Counted from the first letter of the stretch, positions 36,765 through 45,961 are shown. The stretch: DNA of 64,000 nt from CAWATZ01 sp963784995 (GCA_963784995.1 CAWATZ010000007.1:248001-312000), one strand, 5' to 3'. The notes: a model not told the origin generated them from the sequence alone. A program made the numbers and translations.

Positions 36765-37592
36765 TCACTCCGCCCGCGCCAGTTCCTGCAGCCGGTCGCG
36801 GGCCTGACCCTCGATAAACTGATGGACCCGCTCGTCGGAGCAGCGCTGCAGTTCCTCCGTCGTGCCGTCAAAGATCACCTGGTTCTCTCCCGCGACCAGC
36901 CGGGGCAGCGGGCAGAGCATGATCACCCGGTCGGCCACCTTGAGGACCGTCTTCATCTCGTGGGTCACCACAATGCTGGTCACCGGCCGTTGTCTCCGGG
37001 TCTGCAAAATCAGCTCGTTGATCACGTCGGTCATGATCGGGTCCAGCCCGGTGGTCGGCTCATCGTAGAGCATCACTTCCGGGTCCAGGGCCAGGGCCCG
37101 GGCCAGCCCGACCCGCTTGCGCATGCCGCCGGACAGCTCGGCCGGCATCTTGTCCATGACCGCGGAGGGCAGACCCACTTCCTTGAGCCGTTGCCGGACC
37201 ACTTCCCGCAGCTCGGTGTCGCTCCGCTGGCTGGTCGCCCGCAGGCCGAAGGCCACGTTGTCGAAGACCGACAGACTATCGAACAGGGCGGCCCCCTGGA
37301 ACAGGAACCCGAAGCGCAAGCGTTGCCGGACCAGGTCCTTTTCCTTCAGATCGACCAGGACCTGGTTGTCAAACAGTATCCGGCCCACGGTGGGCCGTAA
37401 CAGGCCGATGATCAGCTTGAGGAACACCGTCTTGCCGCAACCGCTCTCGCCGATGACAGCCACGGTCTGGCCCCGATGGACGCGCAGATCGATGGCATGC
37501 AGCACGCGCTGGCTGCCGAACTGCATCGTCACCTGCTCCAGGGCGAGGAGCACCGGAACCGGGATGGCCTGGGGCGGAGCATTGCCGGTCAC
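36765..37592 (-). CDS. mlaF: ABC transporter ATPase of the Mla lipid-transport system
   Basis: 275 residues. Walker A GESGCGKT, Q-loop in FLFQGAALFDSL, signature LSGGMRKRVGLARAL, Walker B VMLYDEPTTGLDP and the switch histidine in VVTHEMK make a complete nucleotide-binding domain. The FQ-x-x-ALFDSLSV-x-DN stretch is typical of MlaF/Ttg2A. The start is GTG at 37592, one base after the mlaE stop codon. The raw sequence shows a single 728-residue frame joining permease and ATPase, but that is an artefact of a missing base near 37652. Confidence 0.92.
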   Translation of the reverse strand: MTGNAPPQAIPVPVLLALEQVTMQFGSQRVLHAIDLRVHRGQTVAVIGESGCGKTVFLKLIIGLLRPTVGRILFDNQVLVDLKEKDLVRQRLRFGFLFQGAALFDSLSVFDNVAFGLRATSQRSDTELREVVRQRLKEVGLPSAVMDKMPAELSGGMRKRVGLARALALDPEVMLYDEPTTGLDPIMTDVINELILQTRRQRPVTSIVVTHEMKTVLKVADRVIMLCPLPRLVAGENQVIFDGTTEELQRCSDERVHQFIEGQARDRLQELARAE

Positions 37593-37593
37593 G

Positions 37594-38429
37594 TCAGACC
37601 CCCTTTCCCTGGACGTGAACGTCGGGCAGATAAAGCTCGATGGCGTTGAGCGCAGCGCCAGGAAGAAATCCAGCGCCAGGATGACCACGAAGGAGGTCAC
37701 GAAGGCCGTGGTTGCCGCCCGGCCGACTCCCTGGGCGCCGGCACCACTGCGAAAGCCCCGGTGACAGGCGAAGATGCCGATGGTCGCGCCGAAGAACGTG
37801 GGCTTGATCAGCCCGCCGATGATGTCCCACATCCGGATCACCCCGGAGGCGTTTTGCCAGTAGAAATGGGATTCGATGCCGTAGATCCGAGTACACACCA
37901 GGGCCCCACCCATCACGCCGACAAAGTTGGCCAGGATGGTCAGCAGCGGGATCAGCAGCAGGCAAGCGAGGAAGCGCGGCACCACCAGGTAATGGATCGG
38001 GTTGACCCCCAGGCAAGCCAGGGCGTCGATCTGCTCGGAGACGCGCATGGTGGCCAGCTCGGCCGCCATCGCGCTGCCGACCCGGCCCGCCAGCATGGTC
38101 GCGGCCAGTACCGGTCCCAGCTCGCGCACCAGGGAAATGTTGATGATCTGGCCCAGCCGGGTCGCCAGGCCCACCGCGGCAAACTGCTCGTAGGACTGCA
38201 CGGCCAAGACCATGCCGATAAACATGCCGGTGATGGCCACCACCGGCATGCTCAGCACACCCACGGAGAACATCGCCGGGACGATGGTGCCCCGGCAGGG
38301 CCCGCGCATCGTCCAGGCGAAGACCCGCCAGGCAAACACGGTCAGGTCGCCCAGCTCCACGAAGAAGTTGTCAACGTGCTGAAACAGGGTGTTGGGCGGA
38401 GATACTCTCTCCACGCTTCCAGTTGCCAT
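37594..38429 (-). CDS. mlaE: MlaE-type permease of the Mla lipid-transport system (one indel)
   Basis: From the ATG at 38429 the product is about 278 residues with several membrane helices and the MlaE/DUF140 core LVRELGPVLAATMLAGRVGS followed by AMAAELATMRVSEQIDAL. Near 37652 one base is missing. After LDFFLA the text should be LALNAIELYLPDVHVQGKGV with a stop at 37594, whereas the sequence as given runs on into the ATPase. Together with mlaF and mlaD it should move phospholipids between the membranes. The upstream 256 bp hold a palindrome and the terminator of the M50 gene. Confidence 0.9.
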
Positions 38430-38451
38430 TGGTGCCGTCCCCTCTCGATAA

Positions 38452-38507
38452 AGTAGGCGGCACACTCCGTGTGCCGAGCGTGCGGCACACGGAGTGTGCC
38501 GCCTACT
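38452..38507. repeat. GTAGGC-type nested palindrome, copy 1
   Basis: Exact 25-bp arms (AGTAGGCGGCACACTCCGTG...) lie around a 6-base loop and are followed by TCTTT. Each arm is itself partly palindromic (GGCACAC-TCC-GTGTGCC). It lies 22 bp upstream of the mlaE start codon. The element at 47999 has the same plan and ends. Confidence 0.92.
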
Positions 38508-38624
38508 CTTTCCTGCCGGGTGACTCCCGTGCTTATTGTACAGGAGGAGCTGGCTTCCTTGCAGCCGGTCAATTCCATGTCTTGCTCTGGTGAAGATCGG
38601 AAAGTTGGCAACCCTGGGTGAATG

Positions 38625-38653
38625 GAAAAGGCCGGCGCTTTCGGTGCCGGCCT
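38625..38653 (-). terminator. Rho-independent terminator of the M50 protease gene
   Basis: On the minus strand AGGCCGGC-loop-GCCGGCCT is followed by TTTT, 33 bp after the stop of the protease gene. It separates that gene from the mla operon. Confidence 0.75.
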
Positions 38654-38685
38654 GGATTGAGGTCTGAAGGCAACGGGGAGAACGA

Positions 38686-39579
38686 TCAGTGCAACTCTCC
38701 CCAGAACGCGCCCACCGGCTCGCCGTTGAGCCACTTGACCCAGACCCGGTAATGGGCGTCCCAGGTGTAGCCGGTGAAACCGGGCTCGCTGGGCCGGTAG
38801 GTCGGCTCGAAGACGTGGAAGGGACGTGTTGGCACGTCGTAGACGTCGTCGGGCGGCGGGGAAGGAATCGGGTGCGGCGCCTGGGCCTGGGCCCGACGGC
38901 GGAGCATGAACAGCTCCTGCTGGCCGGCAAAGGCCACGAAGCCACCGACAAAAAACAGCATCACGTTCCACGTGAAAAGGGAGTACAGACACAGCATTCC
39001 CGCCATCACCAGGCCGAGCTTGGCCGCGATCTCGGTGGCCCGCAGCTGGCCCAGGCCCATGCTCAGCAGGGCCCGCAGCACCCGGCCGCCGTCCATCGGG
39101 AAGGCCGGCAGCATGTTGAACAGCACCAGCAGGCCGTTGACAATCCACAAACCCGCCAGGAACTCGAAGAACAGATTCCCCGGTGACACCGCTCCGCTAA
39201 ACCAGAGCAGGAGCACCAGGGGAGCGAGCAGGGCGAAGATGACCACGTTCACGGCCGGGCCGGCCAGGGCGATGGCCAGCTCTTGCTTGGGGTCGTCGCT
39301 CATCCGGTTCAGACGGGCGACGCCGCCGATGGGGTAAAGGGTGATGTCCAGGGTGCCGATGCCGAAATAGCGGGCCATCAGGGCATGGCCCAGCTCGTGC
39401 AGCAGCACGCAGCCGAAGATGCTCAGCACCAGGAGCACCAGGACCGGGATTCCCACGAGCGGGACCCCGGAACCTGCCTTCAGGGCCTGGAGGACGACCA
39501 GCAGCGGGATCAGCAAGAAGGTCGGATGGACGTAAAGGGGTATGGCGAACAGTTTACCCAGACGCCAGGATCGCAACAT
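38686..39579 (-). CDS. Site-2-protease-like M50 membrane metalloprotease
   Basis: 297 residues with about six hydrophobic segments. The zinc-binding HELGH lies at 61-65 in TM helix 2, and the distal ligand is in NMLPAFPMDGGRVLRA (D163), as in SpoIVFB/Rip-type intramembrane proteases. No CBS or PDZ domain is present. The ~95-residue C-terminal tail is soluble, with WDAHYRVWVKWLNG. Substrates in the family are membrane-bound anti-sigma factors or transcription factors. It has its own terminator and is not part of the mla operon. Confidence 0.92.
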   Translation of the reverse strand: MLRSWRLGKLFAIPLYVHPTFLLIPLLVVLQALKAGSGVPLVGIPVLVLLVLSIFGCVLLHELGHALMARYFGIGTLDITLYPIGGVARLNRMSDDPKQELAIALAGPAVNVVIFALLAPLVLLLWFSGAVSPGNLFFEFLAGLWIVNGLLVLFNMLPAFPMDGGRVLRALLSMGLGQLRATEIAAKLGLVMAGMLCLYSLFTWNVMLFFVGGFVAFAGQQELFMLRRRAQAQAPHPIPSPPPDDVYDVPTRPFHVFEPTYRPSEPGFTGYTWDAHYRVWVKWLNGEPVGAFWGELH

Positions 39580-39966
39580 GATTGGCCTATCTTTCTCTCA
39601 CCCCGGGACAACCGACATTGAGATCGATCAGCCCAGGGTGTTACGTTAATTCAATTGAAGTCGGGGCCAAACAAACCACAACAAGAAAGCTTGACCCCCA
39701 CAAGGTAATTCGTCCAGGGCCGGGGCGAATTTTCCGCGGCGGAGGGGCACAAACTCCATCTGGGGCAACCGCCCCTGCGTACAATAATTGTAGAAGCGCG
39801 GTCCACCCGCCGGGAAACAAAGCCCGCGGGAACTGACCAGGAAGAGAAAGAAGCGAAGCAGCCGAACTCTTTCCGGGCCGTTGCTCTCCGATCAATAGAG
39901 GAGCGGGCAAGCCGCCCCTGTGTTGTTCCAATTACCCACTGGCTCCTTCACCAGGAGAACCTTTCC
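39580..39966. other. 387-bp divergent intergenic region
   Basis: The region lies between the M50 gene (minus) and the DUF2203-like gene (plus), so both promoters should be here. It is AT-richer around 39640-39700 and 39780-39800. I see no well-spaced -35/-10 pair that I would commit to, and no small gene. Confidence 0.5.
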
Positions 39967-40443
39967 ATGAAGCGACAGCCCAAACGAACCAAGCGCCGGG
40001 CCCTGCAGCAGCAGCTGTGGACGTACGCCCGCGCTCAGGGTGCTTGCCCCTACGTCCGATCCGTGGTGGCCTCGCTGCGCGAGCATTTCCTCGCCGTTCA
40101 GTCCGCCAGCCGCCGGCTGGCGCAGCTGGAACAGAAGCCTGGCCGGCCGGATCGCCAGACGCTCATTACCCAGCACGAGATCCGCCAGGAGTTGCACAAG
40201 GCCCAGGAGCAACTGGACGACGCCACGGCCGACCTGGATTCACTCAACATTTTCGTACTCCACCCCGTTCAGGGGCAGGTGCTACTCCCCTTTGTTCACA
40301 ACGACCAGCTGGCCTGGTACGTCTTTGACCTCTTCGACGCCAGGCCCTTGCGTTTCTGGCGCTTCCAGGACGACTCCCTGGACACGCGCCGGCCGATCAC
40401 GTCCCTGCAAAAGGAGATCGGGGAGGCGACAGGCAAGGTGTGA
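39967..40443 (+). CDS. DUF2203-like small cytoplasmic protein
   Basis: 158 residues: a basic N-terminus, a helical/coiled central part (SASRRLAQLEQK, EIRQELHKAQEQLDDATADL), then FVLHPVQGQVLLPFVHNDQL and WYVFDLFD, a strand-rich C-terminus. The order of a helical hairpin followed by a hydrophobic strand motif before a W-x-W-like segment resembles DUF2203. I cannot assign a function. CAGGAG precedes the ATG. It ends at a strong terminator shared with the convergent DUF1573 gene. Confidence 0.75.
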   Translation: MKRQPKRTKRRALQQQLWTYARAQGACPYVRSVVASLREHFLAVQSASRRLAQLEQKPGRPDRQTLITQHEIRQELHKAQEQLDDATADLDSLNIFVLHPVQGQVLLPFVHNDQLAWYVFDLFDARPLRFWRFQDDSLDTRRPITSLQKEIGEATGKV

Positions 40444-40467
40444 TCGGGCCGACCGGATGGACGCAAT

Positions 40468-40505
40468 AGCAAAGCCCCCGGATCGTTCCGGGGGCTTTGC
40501 TGTTT
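40468..40505. terminator. Strong bidirectional terminator
   Basis: A perfect 15-bp stem (AGCAAAGCCCCCGGA with its complement) around a TCGT loop is followed by GTTTTGT. It is placed exactly between two convergent stop codons. Confidence 0.9.
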
Positions 40506-40507
40506 TG

Positions 40508-41500
40508 TCATTCCCTCTTCCAGCTCACCGGGATGCTGATCTGATCGCCCTCGGGCTTGCTCAGGAACACCTGCACGCGCCCCTGGAACGTCTTTTCCAT
40601 CTGTCCTGGATCGAACTGGATCTTCAAGGTGGTCATCGCCCCCGGCCCCTGGGCCCAGCGGCACTGGATGGCGGGATTGTCCGCCTCGACCTTGCTCACC
40701 TCCACCACTTGATCGTCGGCCCCGCTTAGCAGGACGATCCGGGCAGGGATCATCCGGGCGTCGCCGCCGGCAAAGGAGACCGAGTCCGGCGCCGCCTGGA
40801 CGTGTTTCCGCGACCGCTTGACCACACCCACGGGAATCTTCAGCTCCCGATACTCCGCATCGTCGCTGAACAGCTGGACAAGGACATCGTGCTTACCCTC
40901 GGGAAAGGCTTCGGTCACCTCGACCTGGATGGTTCGCTGCCACTGGCCCGGCCCCAGTTGCCGGACTTCTTGCACCTGGACGCGCAGCTCGGGATGCGAC
41001 GTTTGCGTGGCGTGGACGTTCAGCGGCAGCGGCCGATACTCGGTGAGGGTGAGCTGGTGCCGGCAGGTGCTTGTGGTGTGCAGGTTCAGGGCAGCCGGTT
41101 CCAGCACCAGTTCGGCCTGGAGCGTTGCCGTGACGTAGAGCGGCAGTTCCTGCTGCGTTTCGCCGTCGCGGTAGAGGAGCAGGACGCGCCACTGATGCGG
41201 ACCCGACGCCTGGGTCAGCGTGTTGACCTCGACCAGGATCGAGCCTTCCTCACCTGGCTGCAAGCGGCGTTTTTCCAGGCGCGGCTTGAGACAGCCGCAG
41301 CTGGGTTTGGCATCGGTGATCTGGACCGGGCTGGTCCCCGTGTTGCGGATGAGAAAACGCCGGGCCAGATACAGCCCGCTGCGCAGCTCACCGGCATCCG
41401 CGACCGGTTCGGAACAGACCAGGTCGGCGCGGACCAGCGGGGGAAATAGAAGCAAGAACGCCGGCAGCAAACCGCCCACGACGCAATGGGATCGCTTCAT
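40508..41500 (-). CDS. Secreted DUF1573 protein
   Basis: 330 residues with a signal peptide (GLLPAFLLLFPPLVRA). The first Ig-like domain has the DUF1573 signature RRFLIRNTGTSPVQITDAKP followed by SCGC. Two further beta domains follow. DUF1573 resembles ASPM-SPD-2-Hydin Ig domains; these proteins are abundant, exported and functionally undefined in planctomycetes. It is downstream of the enolase-superfamily gene on the same strand, but a palindrome and ~140 bp separate them. Confidence 0.9.
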   Translation of the reverse strand: MKRSHCVVGGLLPAFLLLFPPLVRADLVCSEPVADAGELRSGLYLARRFLIRNTGTSPVQITDAKPSCGCLKPRLEKRRLQPGEEGSILVEVNTLTQASGPHQWRVLLLYRDGETQQELPLYVTATLQAELVLEPAALNLHTTSTCRHQLTLTEYRPLPLNVHATQTSHPELRVQVQEVRQLGPGQWQRTIQVEVTEAFPEGKHDVLVQLFSDDAEYRELKIPVGVVKRSRKHVQAAPDSVSFAGGDARMIPARIVLLSGADDQVVEVSKVEADNPAIQCRWAQGPGAMTTLKIQFDPGQMEKTFQGRVQVFLSKPEGDQISIPVSWKRE

Positions 41501-41581
41501 GCGACTTCTCCTTTGCAGCCACTGTCAGGGCCGTGAGATATAGCGAGCGTGGGGGAGGGGTGCAAGGGCTATCGGTCATCT

Positions 41582-41627
41582 GATTTATCGTTTCGCGCTG
41601 AACCGGCTGAACGCGAAACGATAAATC
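41582..41627. repeat. 16-bp-stem palindrome
   Basis: GATTTATCGTTTCGCG and its exact complement surround a 14-base centre CTGAACCGGCTGAA. It lies 13 bp after the stop of the mandelate-racemase-type gene. It is AT-richer than its surroundings and has no T-run, so it is either a terminator-like structure or another dispersed palindrome. Confidence 0.85.
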
Positions 41628-41639
41628 GAAGAGAAGAAC

Positions 41640-42737
41640 TCATCCCACCCGAAACCGCGCAATCGCCTCGCGGTCCAGCTCCAGCCCAAGTCCCGGTCCC
41701 GACGGCGGCACCAGTCGGCCGCGCTCCAGTCGCGGCGGATTGGCGAACAGCGGCGCATGCCACGGCATGTACTCCACCGAGGTCACGCACGGCAGGCCGC
41801 ACGCCAGGTGAATGCTGATCTCCGGCAGTAAATGGGGAGAGATGGGTAAATTGTGCTGGTCCGCCAGGGCGGCGGTCTTGAGCCAGCCGGTGATGCCGCC
41901 CAGGCGTGTCACGTCCGGCTGCAGTACCGCGAGGGCCTTGCGGTCCAGGTAAGCGATGAACTCGGAGCGGTCGAAGAGCATCTCGCCGGCGGCGATGGGG
42001 ATTTCCAGCCGGGCCGCCAGCCGGGCGTGGCCCTCGACGTCCTCGCAGGAGATCGGCTCCTCGAACCAATCGGCGCCGATTTCCTCCTCGAAGAACCGGC
42101 CCATCGCCAGGGCGGTGGCGTAGTCGTAGCGCTCGTTGGCGTCCACGCCCAGCCAGATCTCCTCGCCCCAGGCCTCGCGCAGCTGGGTCAGCCGATCGGC
42201 GTCGGCTTCCGGATCGGCCCCGACCTTGACCTTGATCCCCATCATCCCCTGATCGAGATACGGCTGCGATGCCTCCACGATCTGCTGGGGGCTCATCCAG
42301 ACCCAGGCGGTGTCGGAGCCGTAGACGGCGGACGATTCGCGCGCCCCGCCCAGGAGCTTGAACAGCGGCAGGTTAGCCGCCTTGCCCTTGAGGTCCCACA
42401 GGGCCACGTCGAAGGCCGAGTACACTTGCTGAACCAGGCCCCGCCGCCCAACCGTCTGCATGCGCCAGTAGACTTTCGCCTCCAGCCGGGCGTTGTCCAG
42501 CGGGTCCTCGCCCATGACCAGGGGAGCGAGGTCGTCCTCGGCGGTGGCCAGGAACGCCCGGCCGCTGCCCTGAAGGGCGTAGGCGAAACCCAGACCGCGC
42601 AGGCCCGAGTCGGTGTGCAACTCGACGAGCAGGGTGACAATGTGGTTGAGCCGACCGCCGGCGGCCTCGGCGGGCGAGGCCCGCGGCCGGGACATTGGAA
42701 CGTACAACAGCTGGCACTCGACGCGGGTGATTCGCAT
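41640..42737 (-). CDS. Mandelate racemase/muconate-lactonizing-type enolase superfamily enzyme
   Basis: 365 residues. An N-terminal capping domain precedes a TIM barrel with the MR-subgroup catalytic set: KVK at 169-171 (K171 as base), metal ligands D199 (VDAN), E226 (FEEP) and E252 (AGE), D275 and H302 (SPH). The protein should abstract an alpha-proton from a carboxylate, in the manner of acid-sugar dehydratases or racemases; the substrate cannot be read from sequence. It starts 6 bp after the stop of an APC permease and is the last gene of a three-gene operon, so the substrate may be a compound related to what the permeases import. Confidence 0.92.
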   Translation of the reverse strand: MRITRVECQLLYVPMSRPRASPAEAAGGRLNHIVTLLVELHTDSGLRGLGFAYALQGSGRAFLATAEDDLAPLVMGEDPLDNARLEAKVYWRMQTVGRRGLVQQVYSAFDVALWDLKGKAANLPLFKLLGGARESSAVYGSDTAWVWMSPQQIVEASQPYLDQGMMGIKVKVGADPEADADRLTQLREAWGEEIWLGVDANERYDYATALAMGRFFEEEIGADWFEEPISCEDVEGHARLAARLEIPIAAGEMLFDRSEFIAYLDRKALAVLQPDVTRLGGITGWLKTAALADQHNLPISPHLLPEISIHLACGLPCVTSVEYMPWHAPLFANPPRLERGRLVPPSGPGLGLELDREAIARFRVG

Positions 42738-42743
42738 GCTTGC

Positions 42744-44360
42744 TCAGGGGGTAGCGGCCCGGAACCGATGACGGAAGGCGAAATAGATCGGGATTCCCGA
42801 CAGAACGATAATCAGGCCTGGCCAGGTGAACTTGGGCTTGACGATCAGCAGGTCCAGCATGATGACGGCGCACAGCAACACGTAGAGGGCCGGCAGCACC
42901 GGATAGCCCACTGCCCGGTACGGTCGCTCGGCGTCGGGGTGCTTGCGGCGCAGGATGAACAGGCCCGTGACCGTCAGGACGTAAAACACCAGCACGGCGA
43001 AAATGACGTAGTCGAGCAGCTCGTCGTAGGTGCCGGAGAAGACCAGCAGAGTGGCCCAGATCCCCTGGAGGACCAGCCCCACGGCCGGGACGCCCTGGCG
43101 GTTGAGATGGCCCGCCGAGCGGAAAAACAGGCCGTCCTGGGCCATGGCGTAGTAGAGCCGGGCGCCCATCAGAGACATGCCGTTGACGCAGCCGAACGTG
43201 GAAATCATGATCGCAAGGGCCATCAGCCGCGAGCCGAAGCGTGGCGACCACAGCTCCAGCACCGCCGAGCCGACACGCTGCTCCTTGGCGTAGGCGATGC
43301 CGCGATCCTCAGTCGAGGCGCGGTCCAGCAGCGCTTTCCGGGTCTTGGTGACCTTCTCGGCCTCGGTCTTCTTACCCTCGGCGAGCAGGTCTGCCTCCTG
43401 GGCGTCCAGGGCGCGGACTTCCTTGTCCAGCTTCGGGTCACCGACCACCGGTAGCGAGCGCACGTAGGCGACGTTGGCCAGCAGATACAGGAGGATCACC
43501 GTGGAAGTGCCGATGGCCAGGCTCAGCGGCATGTTGCGCCGCGGGTTGCGGATCTCGCCGGCCGTGAAGGTAATGTTGTTCCAGGCGTCGGCCGAGAAGA
43601 GCGCTCCGACCATGGCCCCGCCCACCACCATCAGGGCCACCACAGTTCCGGAGAAGCCGAGCTTCTTGCTTACCTCGGCGTACTTTTGCCCCTCCTGGAT
43701 GCCGCCCCACCAGTCCTTCCCGTTGAGCGTCTGCGCCACGGGATTGGCGACCACCAGGATGCCGACCACGATCAAGGCGACGAGAGCGAAGGTCTTGGCC
43801 AGTGTGAAGACGTTCTGGACGATCTTGCCTTCCTGGACACCCCGGCAGTTCAGCCAGGTCAGGAAAGCAATCACCCCCACTGCAACCAGCTGGCCGGCCG
43901 AGATGGTGAAATTGAATCCCTGGGGCAGCTTGAATCCCTGGGGCGGGAAGAGGACGTTCTCAGTGCCCAGCATCGGGACCCAGACGCCGAGGTACTTGCC
44001 GAAGACCACGGCGACGGCGGCGATGGAGCCGGTCTGGATGACGAGGAAACAGGTCCAGCCATAGAGGAAGCCCCACAGCGGGCTGTAGGCTTCGCGCAAA
44101 TAGACGTACTGGCCGCCAGCGTGAGGCATCATGCCGGCCAGCTCGGCGTAGCTGAGGGCGCCGATGATGGTCATGAAGCCGGCCACCCCCCAGACGGTCA
44201 GCAGCCAGCCAGCCGAGCGGACGTTCTGGGAAATCTCCACCGAGGTGACGAAAATGCCCGAGCCGATCATTGTGCCCATGATCAGCATGGTGGAGTCAAA
44301 CAGACCAAGCCGCCGCTGAAAGGTGGGCTCGGTCGGGGCCTTCTCGGCGACGGCGGTCAT
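42744..44360 (-). CDS. APC-superfamily amino-acid permease with large central insert
   Basis: 538 residues with about twelve membrane helices. TM1 has the unwound-helix motif GTMIGSGIFV, and later come ALSYAELAGMMPHAGGQYVYL and GEIRNPRRNMP, all typical of LAT/APA-type permeases. A soluble charged insert with a coiled-coil look (PKLDKEVRALDAQEADLLAE) sits in a loop near residues 315-370. The ATG at 44360 overlaps the upstream stop by four bases (ATGA), showing translational coupling with the other permease. Confidence 0.93.
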   Translation of the reverse strand: MTAVAEKAPTEPTFQRRLGLFDSTMLIMGTMIGSGIFVTSVEISQNVRSAGWLLTVWGVAGFMTIIGALSYAELAGMMPHAGGQYVYLREAYSPLWGFLYGWTCFLVIQTGSIAAVAVVFGKYLGVWVPMLGTENVLFPPQGFKLPQGFNFTISAGQLVAVGVIAFLTWLNCRGVQEGKIVQNVFTLAKTFALVALIVVGILVVANPVAQTLNGKDWWGGIQEGQKYAEVSKKLGFSGTVVALMVVGGAMVGALFSADAWNNITFTAGEIRNPRRNMPLSLAIGTSTVILLYLLANVAYVRSLPVVGDPKLDKEVRALDAQEADLLAEGKKTEAEKVTKTRKALLDRASTEDRGIAYAKEQRVGSAVLELWSPRFGSRLMALAIMISTFGCVNGMSLMGARLYYAMAQDGLFFRSAGHLNRQGVPAVGLVLQGIWATLLVFSGTYDELLDYVIFAVLVFYVLTVTGLFILRRKHPDAERPYRAVGYPVLPALYVLLCAVIMLDLLIVKPKFTWPGLIIVLSGIPIYFAFRHRFRAATP

Positions 44361-45961
44361 ACCTTGACCCCCTCGGCCTGCTTGAGGGCCAGGTGCCGCA
44401 GCTTGCTGTTCCAGATGCCATAGGTGAAGTAGATGCAGAAGCCGACCAGCAGCCAGACCGCCAGCCGCAGCCAGTTCTCCCAGGGCAGCGACATCATCAG
44501 CAGCAGACACAAGACAATGCCGCAGAGGGGCACCACCGGATTGAACGGCACGCGGAAGGGCCGGGCGGCGTTGGGGTCGATCTTGCGCATCACCATCACG
44601 GCACTGCACACCACCACGAAGGCGAACAGCGTGCCGATGTTGGTCAGGTCAGCCAGAACCTTCAGCGGCAACAAGCTGCTGGCGGTCGCGACCACGGCCC
44701 CGGTCAGGATGGTGGATTTCCAGGGCGTGTGGAACCGCGGGTGGATGGAGGCGAAGAACCCCGGCGGCAGCAGGCCGTCCCGCGCCATCGCCAGCAGGAT
44801 GCGCGGTTGGCCGAGCATCATGACCAGCAACACCGAGGTCATGCCGGTCAGGGCCCCGATGGTGATCAGGAAGGTGGCCCAAGGCAAGTTCTTCTGCGCG
44901 AAGGCGTAGGCCACTGGCGCGTCGCTGAAAGACTTGAGGCGCCTGGCTTCCTCCTCCTGCCTGGCCTTCTCCTCCGGCGTCAGCGAGTCCTTCTCGACGG
45001 CAGGCTTGTTTTCGGACTCGATCAGTGCGGGAGTATTGATCATGCCGGTCAGGACGGCGGCCACGGAAATGTAGAGCACGGTGCAGATCAGCAGCGAGCC
45101 GATGATGCCGATGGGGATGTCGCGTTTGGGATTCTTCGCCTCCTCGGCCTGGGTCGAGACGGCGTCGAAGCCGAGGTAGGCGAAGAAGATGATGGCGGCG
45201 CCGGCCATCATGCCGATGGGCCCGGAGGGGCCCGCCTGCCCCCAGACCTTGTGGCCGAAGAAGCTGATGCCGCCAAAGCCGGCCGGGGCGAACGGCTTCC
45301 AGTTGTCCGGGTTGATGAGGAACGCGCCGACGCCGATGACCAGCAGGACCACGCTGACCTTGATGGCCACCATGATGCCGTTGAACGTGGCGCTCTCCTT
45401 GATGCCGTAGACCAGGATGGCCGTGACGAGGAGGGCGATGATGACCGCCGGCAGATCCAGGACAGCGCCGGTCGCCACGATTTCCCCCGCCTTGTAGTCG
45501 AAGGGGGCGTCGGCGATGACGTGGGGAAGTTTGAGATTGAGGTACGGGTGTTCGAGCAGTTTCTGGAAGTATTTCGACCAGCCGTGGGCCACGGCCGACG
45601 AGGCCACTGCATACTCCAGGATCAGGTCCCAGCCGATGATCCACGCCATCAGCTCTCCCAGGGTGGCGTAGGCGTAGGTGTAGGCGGAGCCGGCCACCGG
45701 AGCCATCGAGGCGAACTCGGCGTAGCACAGTGCTGCGAAAATGCAGGCGAAGCCAGCGACGACGAAGGACACGATCAGCGACGGTCCTGCCCTGAGAGCT
45801 GCCTCTCCGATCAGCACAAAGATGCCGGTGCCGATGATGGCCCCGATGCCCAGCGCGGTCAGCGCCACCGGTCCCAGGGCCCGCTTGAGCCTGCCCCCGC
45901 CCTCCATCTCGCCAAGAAGCATGCTCAGCGTCTTCTTGGCAAACAGCTGGTTTTGTCCCAT
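44357..45961 (-). CDS. APC-superfamily cationic-amino-acid-type permease
   Basis: 534 residues. It opens with a soluble MGQNQLFAKKTLSMLLGEME leader typical of CAT/YfnA-type transporters. TM1 is GIGAIIGTGIFVLIG, followed by LCYAEFASMAPVAGSAYTYA and FDAVSTQAEEAKNPKRDIPI, the core motifs of the cationic amino acid transporter family. A lysine/glutamate-rich loop (PAVEKDSLTPEEKARQEEEA) lies near residue 320. It is the first gene of the operon with the second permease and the enolase-type enzyme. Two paralogous permeases in one operon suggest uptake of related substrates or an exchange pair. Confidence 0.93.
   Translation of the reverse strand: MGQNQLFAKKTLSMLLGEMEGGGRLKRALGPVALTALGIGAIIGTGIFVLIGEAALRAGPSLIVSFVVAGFACIFAALCYAEFASMAPVAGSAYTYAYATLGELMAWIIGWDLILEYAVASSAVAHGWSKYFQKLLEHPYLNLKLPHVIADAPFDYKAGEIVATGAVLDLPAVIIALLVTAILVYGIKESATFNGIMVAIKVSVVLLVIGVGAFLINPDNWKPFAPAGFGGISFFGHKVWGQAGPSGPIGMMAGAAIIFFAYLGFDAVSTQAEEAKNPKRDIPIGIIGSLLICTVLYISVAAVLTGMINTPALIESENKPAVEKDSLTPEEKARQEEEARRLKSFSDAPVAYAFAQKNLPWATFLITIGALTGMTSVLLVMMLGQPRILLAMARDGLLPPGFFASIHPRFHTPWKSTILTGAVVATASSLLPLKVLADLTNIGTLFAFVVVCSAVMVMRKIDPNAARPFRVPFNPVVPLCGIVLCLLLMMSLPWENWLRLAVWLLVGFCIYFTYGIWNSKLRHLALKQAEGVKV

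Noticed and set aside
36765..38951. Single 728-residue MlaE-MlaF fusion protein
   Set aside because: The permease's natural C-terminus and stop (37594) are in the next frame, and the ATPase has its own GTG start; the fusion comes from a missing base near 37652.
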